Assembly: GCA_025667525.1 (NCBI GenBank)
Contig: CM046878.1
Location: forward strand, 84,402,196-84,466,195
Reading direction: 5' to 3'
Source: Glebionis coronaria
Lineage: Eukaryota > Streptophyta > Magnoliopsida > Asterales > Asteraceae
DNA: 64,000 nucleotides
A model generated the notes under the pieces. That model saw only the letters and a list, made by a program, of their open reading frames with translations. It was not told the DNA's origin and searched no databases. Below are positions 11,753 to 23,637 of the stretch, piece after piece (position 1 is the first letter of the stretch; each line of letters begins with the position of its first letter). A program made the translations under genes and the position numbers.

Positions 11753-14700
11753 TGTGACAATCCGTCAATTTATGGTTGATATTTTATTCTCAATATTTAT
11801 TTGAAAACATTATTTTAATGTTACAATATGAACTCACATATTTTTGGGAAGAAATTTGGATTTACGTCTTGGAGTAGCATCGACTACGTCTAAACCGGAG
11901 GATTCAACGTTACGTGCTTACGTTTACATACACCGTCTTTGGTGACAGTCCGACATTTCGGAAAATAAATTTGTCCATGAATATTATTTTGGAGTTTTAA
12001 ATTTGAGTTAGTTCATAAACTCACAAATTTACGAGAAGAGATTAGGACTTACGATTTTATTTTAACATCCTTTACGACTAAACCGGAACCCTTAGGATTA
12101 CGTATTTACGTTTTCGAACTCCGTTTTTGATGAGACAATTTTTATTGGATTCGTTTTGTGACGTCGATTCATAATTTATAAAAACGTTTTTCGTAAAACG
12201 ACCCGAGGGCACGCAAATCGAGAAAACTAGAATCGAGAAATACCCGTAAACTAGTGAGATGGGACAAAATACATTGTCCCACCCCACTAGCTTACATGGG
12301 GCGGCCAAAAACTTACCAACACCTTTAGGTGTCAAACTTTCTTTAACAAGTACTACACTTGTCCACTTTAGCTTACTAGTTAAGCTTACCATCCAACAAA
12401 ACTAGCAAACCAATACCACTTCTCATTTGCAACATGCAAAACCATCTCAAAACTCTCTCACCCTCCCTTGATTTCCGTCCCACCATCATCACCAAACACC
12501 ACCTTTCATACAAATTTTAACTATAAACATATGTTATAATTAACATATGTTAATCTCCATTCAAAAAGATGAAGATTGGTGCAACTTATAACATCCAAGG
12601 AGGAGTATTCATGGTGTCTTGGGGCTGATTTTCCACAAGGTTTCTATGAAAAATGGTGGTCATGAAGGTGGTCTTGGTGCATCATAAGTTTCTCCATCCA
12701 AAACCATGTCAAACTCATAACCTACATCAAGTTGGTGGTATAAAGATTGTCCTCCTCATCTTCTTGTTAATTTGATTATGTAAACATGTATTTTATTTCC
12801 TATTGTATATGTTTATGATGATTATATGATGATAAAAATGTTATGTGAGGATTTGTTGTTGATAAACATGATTAAAAAGGTGAAAAACCATAAGAAACAA
12901 GGTTAAAATCTTGGTTAAATTTGATGGCTGTATAAAACAGTAAAGAACCATATGGTAATCTGATAAAATGATGAAGTAGAATGGATTTACAGTAATCTAT
13001 GGGTCTTGTACACATGTGAGAGTTGGCCATACAATGGAATCATTGTAATGAGTGAGATATGATCAAAACAAGTTTAGGGTATAAATCTGAAGTTACTGTT
13101 TTGGACGATTTTTAGAAAATATTTAGAAGATGATTCAACAGTAGCTATAGAAGAGTTAAATGTAGCACATATCATGTAGTTTATGTGATAAAAATTTGAG
13201 CTTCTATCTCCATATAGAACTCAAGATATGGCAGTTTTGGTGAAAGTGAAGATAAAAATCAGATTTTTGGAAAATAAAGAATAATACTATTATATAAGCA
13301 CTCAAAATTTAATAGTATAAAATGTAAAATAAAAACCCACTAACTTATGGATTTTATTTATATAAGTATGTAAAAGGTTAAATAAGTGGACATTTTATAA
13401 AAATGGTAACTTGTTAAGTTTTATAAGTTATAAAACTATAAACTTGATTTTTACGACTTTTTCGGCTATCGCCGTAAAATTAACGTTTTTGTTAAATAAA
13501 ACTTAGATGGTTGGACCCGTCTAATGAAAAATTTATAAAACTTATATACTGATATATAGACATGTATAACAAGTAAAAACCGATAAAACCCGAACTATAG
13601 GGCATACGGACATTAACGAGCTAAGTAAACATATTGAACTAATACTTGGGCTAATAATTGGACTAAATAAGATAAACACCAATAAAAAGAACTTATTGGG
13701 CTTAACCCATTTGGGCCCAACTTGAAAGTGTATGTACTGATAATATAAGTACAAAATGGATTAAAATAAGTTAAATAACTTATAATAAGTTTATTGGACT
13801 TAAAATACATAAATAGGTAAAACTAGTAAACTAGTATAAACGTTACCGACACATAACACTAAAATGAGTAAACGAGAATATGTAAACCCACTTGATCATC
13901 ATATATAAATAATCATCATATGTATACATAATTGATATTTTTATAAAGTCATTGGACAAACGTCTAAGACCGAGTATTATTTGTCTAGGTTTCCGTGATT
14001 GAAGCACGTACCGTACGTCCGAATTGCCGATCACCCGCCTTCCCATATCAACGTGAGTTCATAGCCTCGCACTCTTTTAAATGTTTTTATAAATGTTTTA
14101 TAAACCCGCGAGGGAGATAACATGTTAGTTTTTATAAAATAGGACACCATTTGTCCCGATTGTTTGTTTATTGATTTTTGGACCCGAATGATTGAATGAC
14201 CCGATTGTATGACCCTATAAATGATTAAAGGACCCGATAGATGAAATCAAATGGATTATTAAAGTTAGGTTATGTCACTAAAAGTCCCATTAGCATGAAT
14301 TGTGAACTACCGGGAGTTGGTAGACGCTTATGCATTTAATAGTACTATTTGGGGACGATCACCCCAGTTCGCGCCTTGACGGTTGATCCCCGTCGTGCCA
14401 CATTGATTGGTAAGCGAATTTATGTATGAGAAGATTTCCATAGCGTGACCTTTGTGACGACACGCTACTTTAGATGGGCAAAATTTGGTATCGGGTTAGC
14501 TACCCGTTTTGGTTTTAGTAAGGTAACAATGTCATGCGGCTTATAATAATCCAATCACCGAAATATTACTAGACGCTCCGAATTACGATGTATTGCCTGA
14601 CTAGCAATACAGGGTCATACTATTGATATTATGTTTGTATTTTGGTTTTTATAACCATATTCATATAACGGTTTTATTTAATCTATACAACGTTGCAAAA

Positions 14701-15207
14701 CGTATTGTATGGTGTTTTTAACGACAATGATTCGTATAATGATTTTTAAGGCAAATGCCTATATTATGATTTTCGATAAGGATTTGTATAAAATGACTTT
14801 GGCTATTTTATGGCCTATTAAAATGATTTGTACAAAATGATTTCAGTAATAATTTTATACTGATATTATATTGATGGATTTTATCAAACTCTATGAATTC
14901 ACTCGGCGTTATCGCTGACCTTTTCTTTTAACATGTCTTATCTCAGGTACTTGAAGGTAATTCTCGGGAAGACAACAAGAATTCATGGCCCGCACTTAAA
15001 CAACATTTTTCCATTCAAATAATTTGTAAAACTTCGTATGAAATATAATGACTTGGGACCGATGTAACTTTGATGTTTATGAATGGAAATGATTTATTAT
15101 TAAACGACGCGACTTTTATGCGTTGTCTATGATGTGAGTAATGTGCTATCCCGTAACACCAACTAGTCTTCCGCTGTACTGAGTTGTATAAATTTGGGGG
15201 TGTTACA
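11753..15207 (+). repeat. Element A 3' LTR
   Basis: This is 3455 bp, the same length as the 5' LTR, starting TGTGACAATCC and ending GGTGTTACA, directly followed by the CGTTT duplication. A minus-strand ORF at 15015-15554 crosses from Copia sequence into this LTR and is a chimera. Confidence 0.95.
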
Positions 15208-15212
15208 CGTTT
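15208..15212. repeat. Right target-site duplication of element A (CGTTT)
   Basis: Identical to 2894-2898, directly after the terminal TGTTACA of the 3' LTR. Confidence 0.95.
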
Positions 15213-16891
15213 CAAAGATTTTTTGAATAAATTGTTGCTTGCATTCAAGCGAAATACAATGTGTTTGAATCTCATCAAAACGTTTTGAAAGCGAAGAATA
15301 TGAATCTTGAAGTTTAAAAATTCAGCGTTAGATTCGTGACAAGTACTATCTACCACACTATCCACAGATTCAACATTATGCACAATAGAATCATTATCAA
15401 CACTGTTATTCACACAGACAGAAACTAGATCATGAGACGTCACTTGATTCAGAAGCAGATCATTATGGCGTGAAACCCGTTCTATTTCAAGTAAACTGTT
15501 TTCATAAGCATATTCCATTTCATTGAAAACACGTCTAACTTCTTCCATTTCCAAAACAAATCTTGATCAATATTACGAAGACAAGCTTTAACATTGTTTA
15601 CAAACGGAACAATTTCATCTCGAAACGCAGCTCTAGTGTGCTCAAAGTTCCATTCACCTTCTGTTATGGCCGTGGCCGTCGTACGTTCCAAAATGACCTT
15701 GTCAAAATCGGCTAAGTGTTGTTGAACCGTATTTAAGTTAACGGACGCCTTACTTACCGGTGGAATTAACTTCGTTAAATCCTTTTTGACGAGTGTAGGA
15801 GACGTACTAGGAAAGTTTTCGTTTGACAAACTTTGGGGCACAAGAACTGTTAATTCTGCTAATTCCTTTTGTAAGCGAATGCGTGTCTTTTTCGAAAATT
15901 GATCTTTGTTATGTTGATCATAATCAATTGTATGGAATTTTGAAATCATTTTAGAATGAGTTTCATCCCCAAGTGATTGTGTCTCCCTAGTACTACGAAC
16001 AAAAGGTGCTTCTTTCGATTTTCCAATTATGGTCATATCATAAAGACCGGGAATATATTCCTGAGCTTGTTTTGCATAACCGGGATTAGGAGGTAAATCT
16101 TGAAGACGTTTAAGTTCGAGTTCTTTAAATGATTTAGTTAAAAGATGAACCTTTTCTGTGGAAGAGTATTGTTTTAAAAGCTGTTGTTCTTTGAATTTAA
16201 GAAGTTTGGTAGCATTAATTTCCAATTTAACCTTTTTAGACTCGAGAGTTTTGAAATCCATTTTAAGTTTCTGAAAATCATTAACAACCGACTCTTTTTC
16301 TTTTAATTCATTGGAAAGATTAGCTTTTAATGATTCTATTTCTTTCAAGTGTTCAATCTTTTCAAAACGAAACTGGTCAAATTCAGAACATGTTATTTTC
16401 TCTTCTTGAGGGACCATTTCAAAAGTTTTGACCTTTTCTTTATGCAACGCAAGCTCAGCAGTTAGGGTGGAATTCGTATCTACGGATTGTCTGAGGGCCA
16501 TATGCATTTGATCAATAATATGTTTAGGCACCATGACCAAATCATGTTGAGCATAAGATTCCATACCCGTCGTAGCATTTGGTTGAGGTTCACTCAAATG
16601 TGTTGGATTGGATACCACATCATTTGAGTTACTAGTCCCCGAATGCTGTTCGAGGTTGTCATTTTCATGCCCAACTTGATGTTGGTTATCATCAATATTT
16701 TTTAGATGTGGTTGGTACCTCACTGACGACATCAGAACCGTAGTGAGAGAGATTAGCAACGAGAGCAGCTTGGGCAGAGTGAATGTCATCACAATCAGAA
16801 TCATATGCGTCAAGGTCATCTGCTTGATAAGCTGCATTAGAAGTAGAAACGACTGCAATGCCTTCAGTATCTGCTGCCCCTGGGTCTGCAA
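15213..16891 (-). pseudogene. Copia gag-protease spacer, proximal half, coiled coil
   Basis: The minus-strand frame at 15482-16891 is real from about 16730 downward; the first 50-odd residues are an out-of-frame shadow of gag. It encodes a long heptad-rich coiled coil (EKIEHLKEIESLKANLSNELKEKE, KELELKRLQDLP are representative pieces) and then conserved spacer sequence ending ERTTATAITEGEW, EHTRAAFRDE and FVNNVKACL. Near 15550 the frame shifts to the one read at 15213-15554 (EEVRRVFNEMEYAYENSLLE). Another shift separates it from gag near 16700. The region stops at the element A insertion and resumes at 2893. It may act in particle assembly or multimerisation, which is inference; no catalytic motif is visible. 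Confidence 0.82.
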
Positions 16892-18323
16892 GAAATTCTA
16901 ACTCCTCTGAATCCAAGATCTTCCCCTTAGACTGAGCATCAACCAAATACATCTGCTCACGAAACCATGCATCATCCCTCCTCTTTTTCGGCTGAGTGCA
17001 TTCCTTAGCCATATGACCTTGTCCTCGGCAATTGTAGCAAGTCACAACCTTTTTAGGACCAATGGGGCTTCCATTTCCATTAGCTTGAGAATTCACAACT
17101 TGATTGTTCCCAGTCCTTGTAGGAGGTCCATATGCATTTTGCCTTCCCTGAATAGGTTGCACCGTCACTTGACCATCTTGAACAGTGGCTTGTTGTCGAG
17201 GATTTGATGAGGTGCGGAGCTGATTGTTTGTTGGTGGAAATCCTCTAGTTGCAACAAGTTTTGACAAGTAGGTTGTGAGATGGTTTAGTGCATCAACTGG
17301 CGTATCATTTGGAGTAAAGACCGGTGCTTGGATTGGTGGAAGTTCATTAGAGTAGAAAGCTTGTGCTGGTTGTGCTTCTATTGGAAAATATCCTTGCTGA
17401 GGAGTATAGCCCAATGGAGAAGTGTTGGCTTGTGATGGTGATGTCTGATATGGTGGTTGCTGCGGAAAGGATTGTTGATGAACACCTTGTTGAAATGCTT
17501 GCTGTGGCATCACTGGTGGTTGATAAGATGGTTGCTGATAGGTGTGTGGTAGTGGTTGCTGCAAGTATGATGGTTGTTGATAAGTATAAGCCATGTTTTG
17601 TTGAGAAGCATACATTGCAAGTGGATCATGAACTTGAGGTGTAGACAACCGAGCCTCGATCACATGGCATTCGTGTTGTTGAAGAAAAGCTTGAAGTTGA
17701 TCCACATTGGTGTTATGCAAGTCCTTAGCCAATTTAACATCCGTCACGTATTTTTTCCATTCTGAAGGAAGAGTGTTCAAATACTTGGTGTTCAATTGAA
17801 AGGTAGGAATTGTCATGCCATAGATATTGAGCTCATTCAACAATAGGGTAAATCTCAGATAGTAATCATTGAGAGTCTCCCCTGGCACATAGGCAAACTT
17901 ATCAAAAGTATCATAAAGCTTACACTCTCGTTCTTGTTTAGTTAACGAGGTGCCTTGCATGAGAACACGAATTCTATCTCATAACTCTTTGGCAACTTTA
18001 TGTTTGCTGACGAGTTTGTAGACATCTGGAGGAAGGGCTTGGAGAATGATGTTTGTAGCATACTTATCACATTTGTCTTGAATCTTCATATCTCCAGTCA
18101 ATTCACCCGTTGTGCGAGGACGAGTAGTTGTACCTTCCGTCACTGTACCATAATCTAATGGTCCATTGAGCACCGATGCCCAAATGAGATGTCCATTCTC
18201 CTTGTTCAACATATAAAGTTCCATTCGGGAAGCCCATTCCTCATACATAGTCTTCACCAACATTGGTGGACGATTATCCGTACCCGAGAGGATGGACTTA
18301 TCCGTAAGAGATGTGTACTCCAT
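16692..18323 (-). pseudogene. Copia gag with premature in-frame stop
   Basis: It starts at an ATG at 18321-18323 (MEYTSLTDKS). The N-terminal half is the UBN2/DUF4219-type Copia capsid region (MYEEWASRMELYM, DKYATNIILQALPPDVY), continued by YDTFDKFAYVPGETLNDYYLRF. Gln/Pro-rich low-complexity sequence follows. A zinc knuckle of CX2CX4HX4C form (CYNCRGQGHMAKEC) lies near 17000-17042. A TGA at 17979-17981 interrupts KVAKEL/DRIRV in an otherwise continuous frame; related elements have Trp here, so TGG to TGA is likely. The frame ends at 16692 where the spacer continues in another frame. Confidence 0.9.
17979..17981 (-). other. Nonsense codon in Copia gag
   Basis: TGA on the minus strand. The frames on both sides are the same and both read as capsid sequence, so this is a point change and not a frameshift. 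Trp in the ancestor is inferred from remembered homologues. Confidence 0.85.
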
Positions 18324-18584
18324 TTCAATAAGTTAAGATTTACAAACTTTGATCGAACAATGAAAGAAAGTAAATGTGTTTGTTGTTGTGAGTTGAAGTC
18401 GAGAAACAATGTTAAAATCCCCTAAAATATGTTCTCAATAAACCAAAAATTCCAAGTGGAATAATTTTGTTATCGGAATGTTGATCGGAATAGTGATCGG
18501 AATATCAGTCGGAATAGTGATCGGAATATCAGTCGAATCTCCCAAATCGGAATACCTTGATCGGAATGTACCTAGTCGGAATAC
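18324..18584 (-). repeat. Copia leader, inner part, with TCGGAAT array
   Basis: This lies between gag and the element B insertion. Between about 18470 and 18584 there are eight or so TCGGAAT cores (sense strand ATTCCGA), spaced about 12-20 bases. The array resumes at 38307 on the other side of element B. Confidence 0.85.
18580..18584. repeat. Left target-site duplication of element B (AATAC)
   Basis: AATAC precedes the LTR start and recurs at 38302-38306 directly after the 3' LTR. The 3' LTR starts TGATGAGACTG and the 5' LTR starts TCATGAGACTG, so the LTR boundary is at 18585 with a G-to-C change at its second base. Confidence 0.85.
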
Positions 18585-19827
18585 TCATGAGACTGCTTTT
18601 ATACATAGTCTCATCATCCAATTAGGGCTTAAAATGCATTAAATATCATCAAAATACCCAAATATATGCTTGTGTTTGTTGCTTGTGTATTTTAGGTACG
18701 GATATTAAGAAAATGACAAAAGATCACAAGAATCAATAAAAAACGAACACGGGAAACGAAGCCGCACGATGAACCAAGCCCTAATGAAGAATTTTCCAAA
18801 GAAAACCCTTGAAGATTTGAAGAATATTGAAGATTGGTCCTCCAAGTTTGAAGAATTGACACTTTATACCCTTGTATCTTCATAATTACAAGTTTGGTCC
18901 CTAAAGTTTGTCAAAATTACAAAAAGGACCCTTAACTTTGAAGAATTGGAAAATTTAGTCCCTCAACAAAACTAAATTGTCAATAATGGTCCTCCAAGAA
19001 GTCAACAAACAAGTCAAGGCCTTGAAGTTTGAAAACATGTCAAAATCAGTCCTTGGAATATGAAGAAATTGCATGTTTAGTCCTTGTTTCAAGTTTATAA
19101 ACAAATTGTGCCAAATTTGACAAGTGTTTGAAAGATATAACAAAAGGAAATGGGTTTTGGGCTGTTTAATGTGAAGTGCAAAAGCATTGGGAGTCCAGGG
19201 ACCTAACTTGGCCAGACAACAAACTCCCATCCACCAACCAATACTCGCCACCTCACCCTCCACTCACTCCTCCACCAATCATATTCATCTCTTCCACCAC
19301 GTCAGCATTCCACCCACCACTTTTTAAACAGATTTATTTAACTTAATATTAAGGTGGGAAACACAAGTTTAAAACGAATCCAACCCCTAATCACAATCTA
19401 ATTGCCCTGTTCACCCATCCCTTTCCCTATAAACCCTAATCATGAATTAAGAGTAAACCAAAGGGTTAATTGTTGATTCGCTCCAGAATGATAATTAACC
19501 CTCTCCCCATCCAAACCCACACCCCAAAAACGTCACCATCTATCCCATGTGCTCTCCCCAGCTGTGCCCTGCCCCACAACTTCACATGAAGACGAATCTT
19601 TCAGAAGATCAACAATCCTCCTTCACTCCTTGCTCCCAAAGGATTCTACAAACGGCCAAGATCAATTCTCACAACTGGCATCTTTGCTATAGTCCAAAAC
19701 ATTCACATGGTGATCTTGACGAAAAGTTTCAAAAAGGCATATGCAGAGCATCTTCAAAGGGCAAAGTAGGAAGATTACACATTAGGGTTTAACATTATTT
19801 TCCAGCTTTCTGGAATCAATGTAAGGC

Positions 19828-19835
19828 TATATAAA
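19828..19835 (+). promoter_or_regulatory. Probable TATA box of element B LTR
   Basis: TATATAAA lies in the context GGCTATATAAAGCC. The matching place in the 3' LTR (near 35507) reads TATTTAAA, a one-base difference that would weaken it. Confidence 0.6.
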
Positions 19836-21365
19836 GCCATAGGGACTTAGCATTAGTTTTTTCTTAGCTTTTACTTTTTCTCCTGGTTCAAGCCTTGTAA
19901 ATCCGTTTTATTTATTGAAATAAAATTGGTATTGAGTGTTGAAGAGAAAAGAATCAGCCATTTTACATTTCTGCATTTAATTTCCAAGTTCAATTTCAAT
20001 TTAAGTTTTCTGTTTTAACTCAAGTTTTTAAATTTCTGAAATTTGGTCCAAGAGCTTAAAGCTGATATCATAGGCCTGATAATCTTGTAGATTATCAAGT
20101 TTATGTGAGGAATTAAGCTTTTGTTGATTTAGTGGTTAGTAACATTCCCAAGTAAAAAAAAAGGTAAAAAAAAGAGAAATCAGTTTTTTCTTATTCTTCA
20201 AATAAGCCATAGACAGCTTAATAAATAAGCTTGTTTTTAGCTTATTTGCTTTATGAACAACAACCTTGTGCTTTACCTTTTTCTTAGCAGCATTTCACAA
20301 CCATCCAGTTAGAAGATATTAAGGGGTGTGTGTGTCAACAGTGACCACCCCCCATTCTCTTTACTTGGCTTACTTGTTCATTAGTCCAAGGTTCAGCATC
20401 AGGCCCCAGCCTGATTGGAGGTGGTTTATCAACCATTGAGGGACTTGGATGTAAGTCCCTCAAGGTAGAATCTTGTTTCATTTTTATTTTTCTCAAAAGT
20501 TCAGTTTATGTGATTTTGTATGAATTTTGTGCAAAAGTGTTTATGTGTGTTCTATTGGTTTGATTTTGCTGATTTTTGTGTGTTATGCATGTTAGGATTG
20601 TTAGGAATCAGTTTAAAGTTGTTATGAAAGGATTTGGTTTGTGAAAATCTTGCTTTGCAGTTTTAAGGGGTGTTTGGATTTGTGTTTTAATCTGATTGTG
20701 TGGCTAATTTGTGAAGCAAAAACGTGTTTAATACTTTCAGTAGGGTAGAAATAGGTAGTGTGTAGTTTTGTTTTCAGTTTGGTACAAGTTTGAAGCAAAG
20801 TGAGTGATAAAAAAAGGGAAAAGGATAGCATAAAACTGCATAATCATTTTTCTGCTTATTTTGTGAAAAATTTGCTCATCAAGTCTTGTTAATTGTTAGA
20901 TCTTAGGGTGTTTAAGGTTTGTTGATTGATTTTATGCCATGTGTTTAGTTTGTGTGCAAGTTTTTGGACTTTGAAACTCATTTTTGTGCATTCAACTAGC
21001 AACAAACACCCACAGACCCTTTGTTTTATATCAGCAACTGGCATTTGCTTATTTGTGCTTGTTTGAGTTGAATTTGTGCTCTCTTGTGCTTGTATTTGAC
21101 TCCTTGTACTCCAAAGAGTACAAGGGTGCCCCTGTTGTCCAAAAATCAACACCAGATTCATCAATCCAAGCCCCTCTTGGATTTAATTCACAAGTGAAGA
21201 ATAAAGCATTGCTTGTGTTCTTGAAAAGTCCCAACTGGGCACGTTTTGGTTTCAAATTTTGCTTTAATCTTGATAAAGTTGAAATTGGATTTGTGTTTTT
21301 AAGCTTAAAAGGTTACTGGATTTGAGTTTAAAAGTAAAAAAAAAAAAAAAAAAGTTTTGCAAAAA

Positions 21366-21440
21366 GGCACACCCTGCCTGGACTCGAACACGCGACCTTG
21401 CGTTCCAAGGAGTAGCGTGTTTACCAGTGATCTAGATGTC
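21366..21440 (-). repeat. tRNA-derived segment in element B LTR (antisense)
   Basis: On the minus strand there is an A-box-like block (TAGATCACTGGTAAACACGC, complement of 21415-21434) and a B-box-like block (GTTCGAGTCC, complement of 21380-21389), with a CCTT/AAGG stem between them in the position of an anticodon arm. This is the layout of a tRNA or tRNA-derived SINE head. The acceptor stem is not convincing, so I do not call a functional tRNA. Confidence 0.6.
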
Positions 21441-22643
21441 TTTTTACGTTTACCTTTCATTTCATTAGTTATTTAAGAGGTGTTTGTTTTATAGCTTATT
21501 TGGATAACAACTTATAAATAAGCATTTTCTGGCTTATTCTTTTGAGGATTTATCTGTTTAGCATTTTTCATAGGATTATATAAGGGTTTTTGATTTTTCT
21601 GAGCAAACAGTAGATTTTTCCCATTATTATTTTATTTATTAGGATTATTTTAAGTTTAATTTTTAGAAAGTCATTTAAAAATAGTAAAAAGTAATTTAAA
21701 AATCTGGAAAAATAGTTTTTAGGTTTTTAATCATATTTTTGAGGTTTACAGCTTATTAGGTTTTCAATTTAGCTTTTTTGATTTTATTGGATTTTAGGGT
21801 TTGTAAGCAACTTTAAAATTTAATATAAAATTATTAAATAGGTTTCAGGAAATTTGGTTTGCATTTTTGTTTTAGTTACATTATTTAGGATTTTTGGTAA
21901 TTTTTTAGAATTTATTTACAAACTTTTTATTTTTTTGAATATTTTAATATTATTTTATTATTAAAATTTGAAGTTTCATTTTTTCTAGTTTTTTCATTTT
22001 TCCTAGGTTAAGGACACTTAATTAGGAACTTTTTAACTTTCCAAATATTTTTTAGGCTTTACATTTAATTTTTAGAATTAATTTAAGATTTAATAGATTT
22101 TAATAGTTTTTGAGTATTTAAAAATAGTTTAATTTGGTTTTAAAATTTATAAAAATAGTTTTTAGCTTAATTAGGATATTTTTGAGGTTTACAAACTATA
22201 AAATCTTGTTTAGGGCTTTTTAATAATTAAAAGTGATTTTTAGGGCTTTAATTAGCATTAAAAAGTCATTATTTAATTAATTAAAAGGTTTTAGCAAGTT
22301 TGGATTTTTTGTAAACTCTTAGAATTTTATTGGGGATTTTAGTAATTTTTAGGAATTTTTAGGTTAAAATTTTATTTTTGGCACTATTTACGGTTTTACG
22401 TTTTCGCCTTTTTCGTCGTAGTTAATTCATTTTCGTAACCGTCTTTTCTTTCTTAATCCCATTTCTTTCTCAATCAATATAATCACAAACATTAATCAAC
22501 TCTTAACACAACGCACTTGCCTCCTTGGGAAACGAACTTGGACTTCTTTTGGGTTATTAGTGCTCGGTTTTCCTAAACCGACACTTAATACTACCACTAT
22601 TTGTCATCCTTTTCCTAAAGGGTACAAAAACATTACATCATTT

Positions 22644-22661
22644 TGGCGCCGCTGCCGGGGA
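22644..22661 (+). other. Primer binding site of element B (tRNA-Asp type)
   Basis: TGGCGCCGCTGCCGGGGA begins three bases after the LTR. It is one base from the complement of the 3' end of plant tRNA-Asp, the primer usual for Athila-like elements. Confidence 0.9.
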
Positions 22662-23385
22662 GGCGTGTTGTGTTTTGGTTGAACCATTGTTGTTTTTATA
22701 TATAGCCATAAAGTAATTGTATTAGTAGCACTCTACTAATACGTATTATCGGTTTTTCGTTTTTTGTGAATACTATTACTATATTGTATACGTAGAACAA
22801 TAAATTTACAAGTACTCCAAATACGTGAGAAATCACAACCTTGACTTGGGAGGTCATTACCCAATCATTGTATTCGAATCTCAAACCAAAGAAAAAGGCA
22901 AAAATAGATAAATACTTTCGAGAAGCTCGATTTTGAGAAATACAAACTATAAGGTGGGTATAAGGCGGTTGTATTTCACGACCTAAAGGAAAAAGGCTCT
23001 TAAGTGCTTCGCGCCGCCTCGTTTCCTCCGCTTGCTTGTGCGTATTTTGATTTTGAAAGCTAATCGAGGGTTTTGCCGCCCAAAGTATTACTTAAGTATC
23101 ATATATATTTTCTTGGTTTCTATTGATTAAACCCTCTTGAACGATTTGGTGTTCCACCATCGTTCTAAAGTCATCGAAGGCGTTCACTTCACGTGATCAT
23201 TTTCATTCCTTGAGGCTTCTTTAATCGAGAGATTTGATTAAGGAGGAGATTTGTAGATTTTGGTCTACTTAATACATTCCAAAAATCCAAAAAAGTAAAA
23301 ACAATCAAAAACCACAAAAAAATTGAAAAAGTAAAAACACCAAAAAGAATCTTCTTCGCTCGCCTTCTCGTTGTACGTGACGTTT
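22662..23385 (+). other. Element B untranslated leader
   Basis: This is 0.7 kb between the primer site and the gag start. I see no ORF with coding character and no clear repeat. Confidence 0.7.
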
Positions 23386-23634
23386 ATGCAAACTCGCTCT
23401 AAAGCAAGACGTGCTCGTAAACGAAGAAACAAATCCATCACTCCTTCTAGTGAGGAGTCTCCTATTGACGAACCCATTATAGTGAAAGAAGCACCCATGG
23501 CTAATCGAACTATGATGGAGTTGCTTCAAGCACCCATCGAGGGTTATGGAGAAGCGATTGTGATTCCCGCTATCCTTGCGGAGAATTTTGAGGTTAAGAC
23601 GGGTTTGTTGTCCATGATTCAAAATAACAAGTTT

Positions 23635-23637
23635 TGA
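23635..23637 (+). other. Nonsense codon in element B gag
   Basis: TGA lies between the NNKF and GDEKDNPHNH segments, with the frame unchanged on both sides. A CGA-to-TGA or TGG-to-TGA change is plausible. Confidence 0.85.

Larger units (their letters stand above)
2899..15207 (+). mobile_element. Element A: LTR retrotransposon with near-identical 3.45-kb LTRs and decayed Ty3/Gypsy chromovirus pol
   Basis: The two LTRs (2899-6353 and 11753-15207) are each 3455 bp, begin TGTGACAATCC and end GGTGTTACA. A 5-bp target-site duplication CGTTT flanks the element (2894-2898 and 15208-15212), so this is a complete insertion into the Copia spacer region. A primer binding site close to the initiator-Met tRNA type follows the 5' LTR. 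The 5.4-kb interior holds only decayed remnants of gypsy RT, integrase and chromodomain-type sequence. The RT, integrase, chromodomain order and very long LTRs suggest a Tekay/Del-type chromovirus; that lineage call is inference. Confidence 0.93.
18585..22640 (+). repeat. Element B 5' LTR
   Basis: It is 4056 bp. It contains a TATA box at 19828-19835, an AATAAA-type signal near 19918, an antisense tRNA-like segment at 21366-21440, a long AT-rich part (21500-22400), and terminal CATTACATCA. It matches the 3' LTR closely, with scattered substitutions. Confidence 0.95.

Noticed and set aside
15015..15554. 179-codon minus-strand ORF
   Set aside because: It joins Copia spacer sequence to the element A LTR across the insertion junction; only the part above 15212 is real Copia sequence.
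18585..18587. LTR start of element B at TGAGAC (18588)
   Set aside because: Placing the border there leaves no target-site duplication; the 3' LTR shows the start is TGATGAGAC, which gives AATAC on both sides.
20984..21325. 113-codon ORF repeated in both element B LTRs
   Set aside because: It lies inside an LTR, lacks any motif, and its recurrence follows from LTR duplication.
21366..21440. A functional tRNA gene
   Set aside because: A- and B-box-like blocks exist but the acceptor stem and a normal anticodon loop do not.
23371..23385. TTG start upstream of element B gag
   Set aside because: ATG at 23386 begins MQTRSK, the usual gag start of this group.
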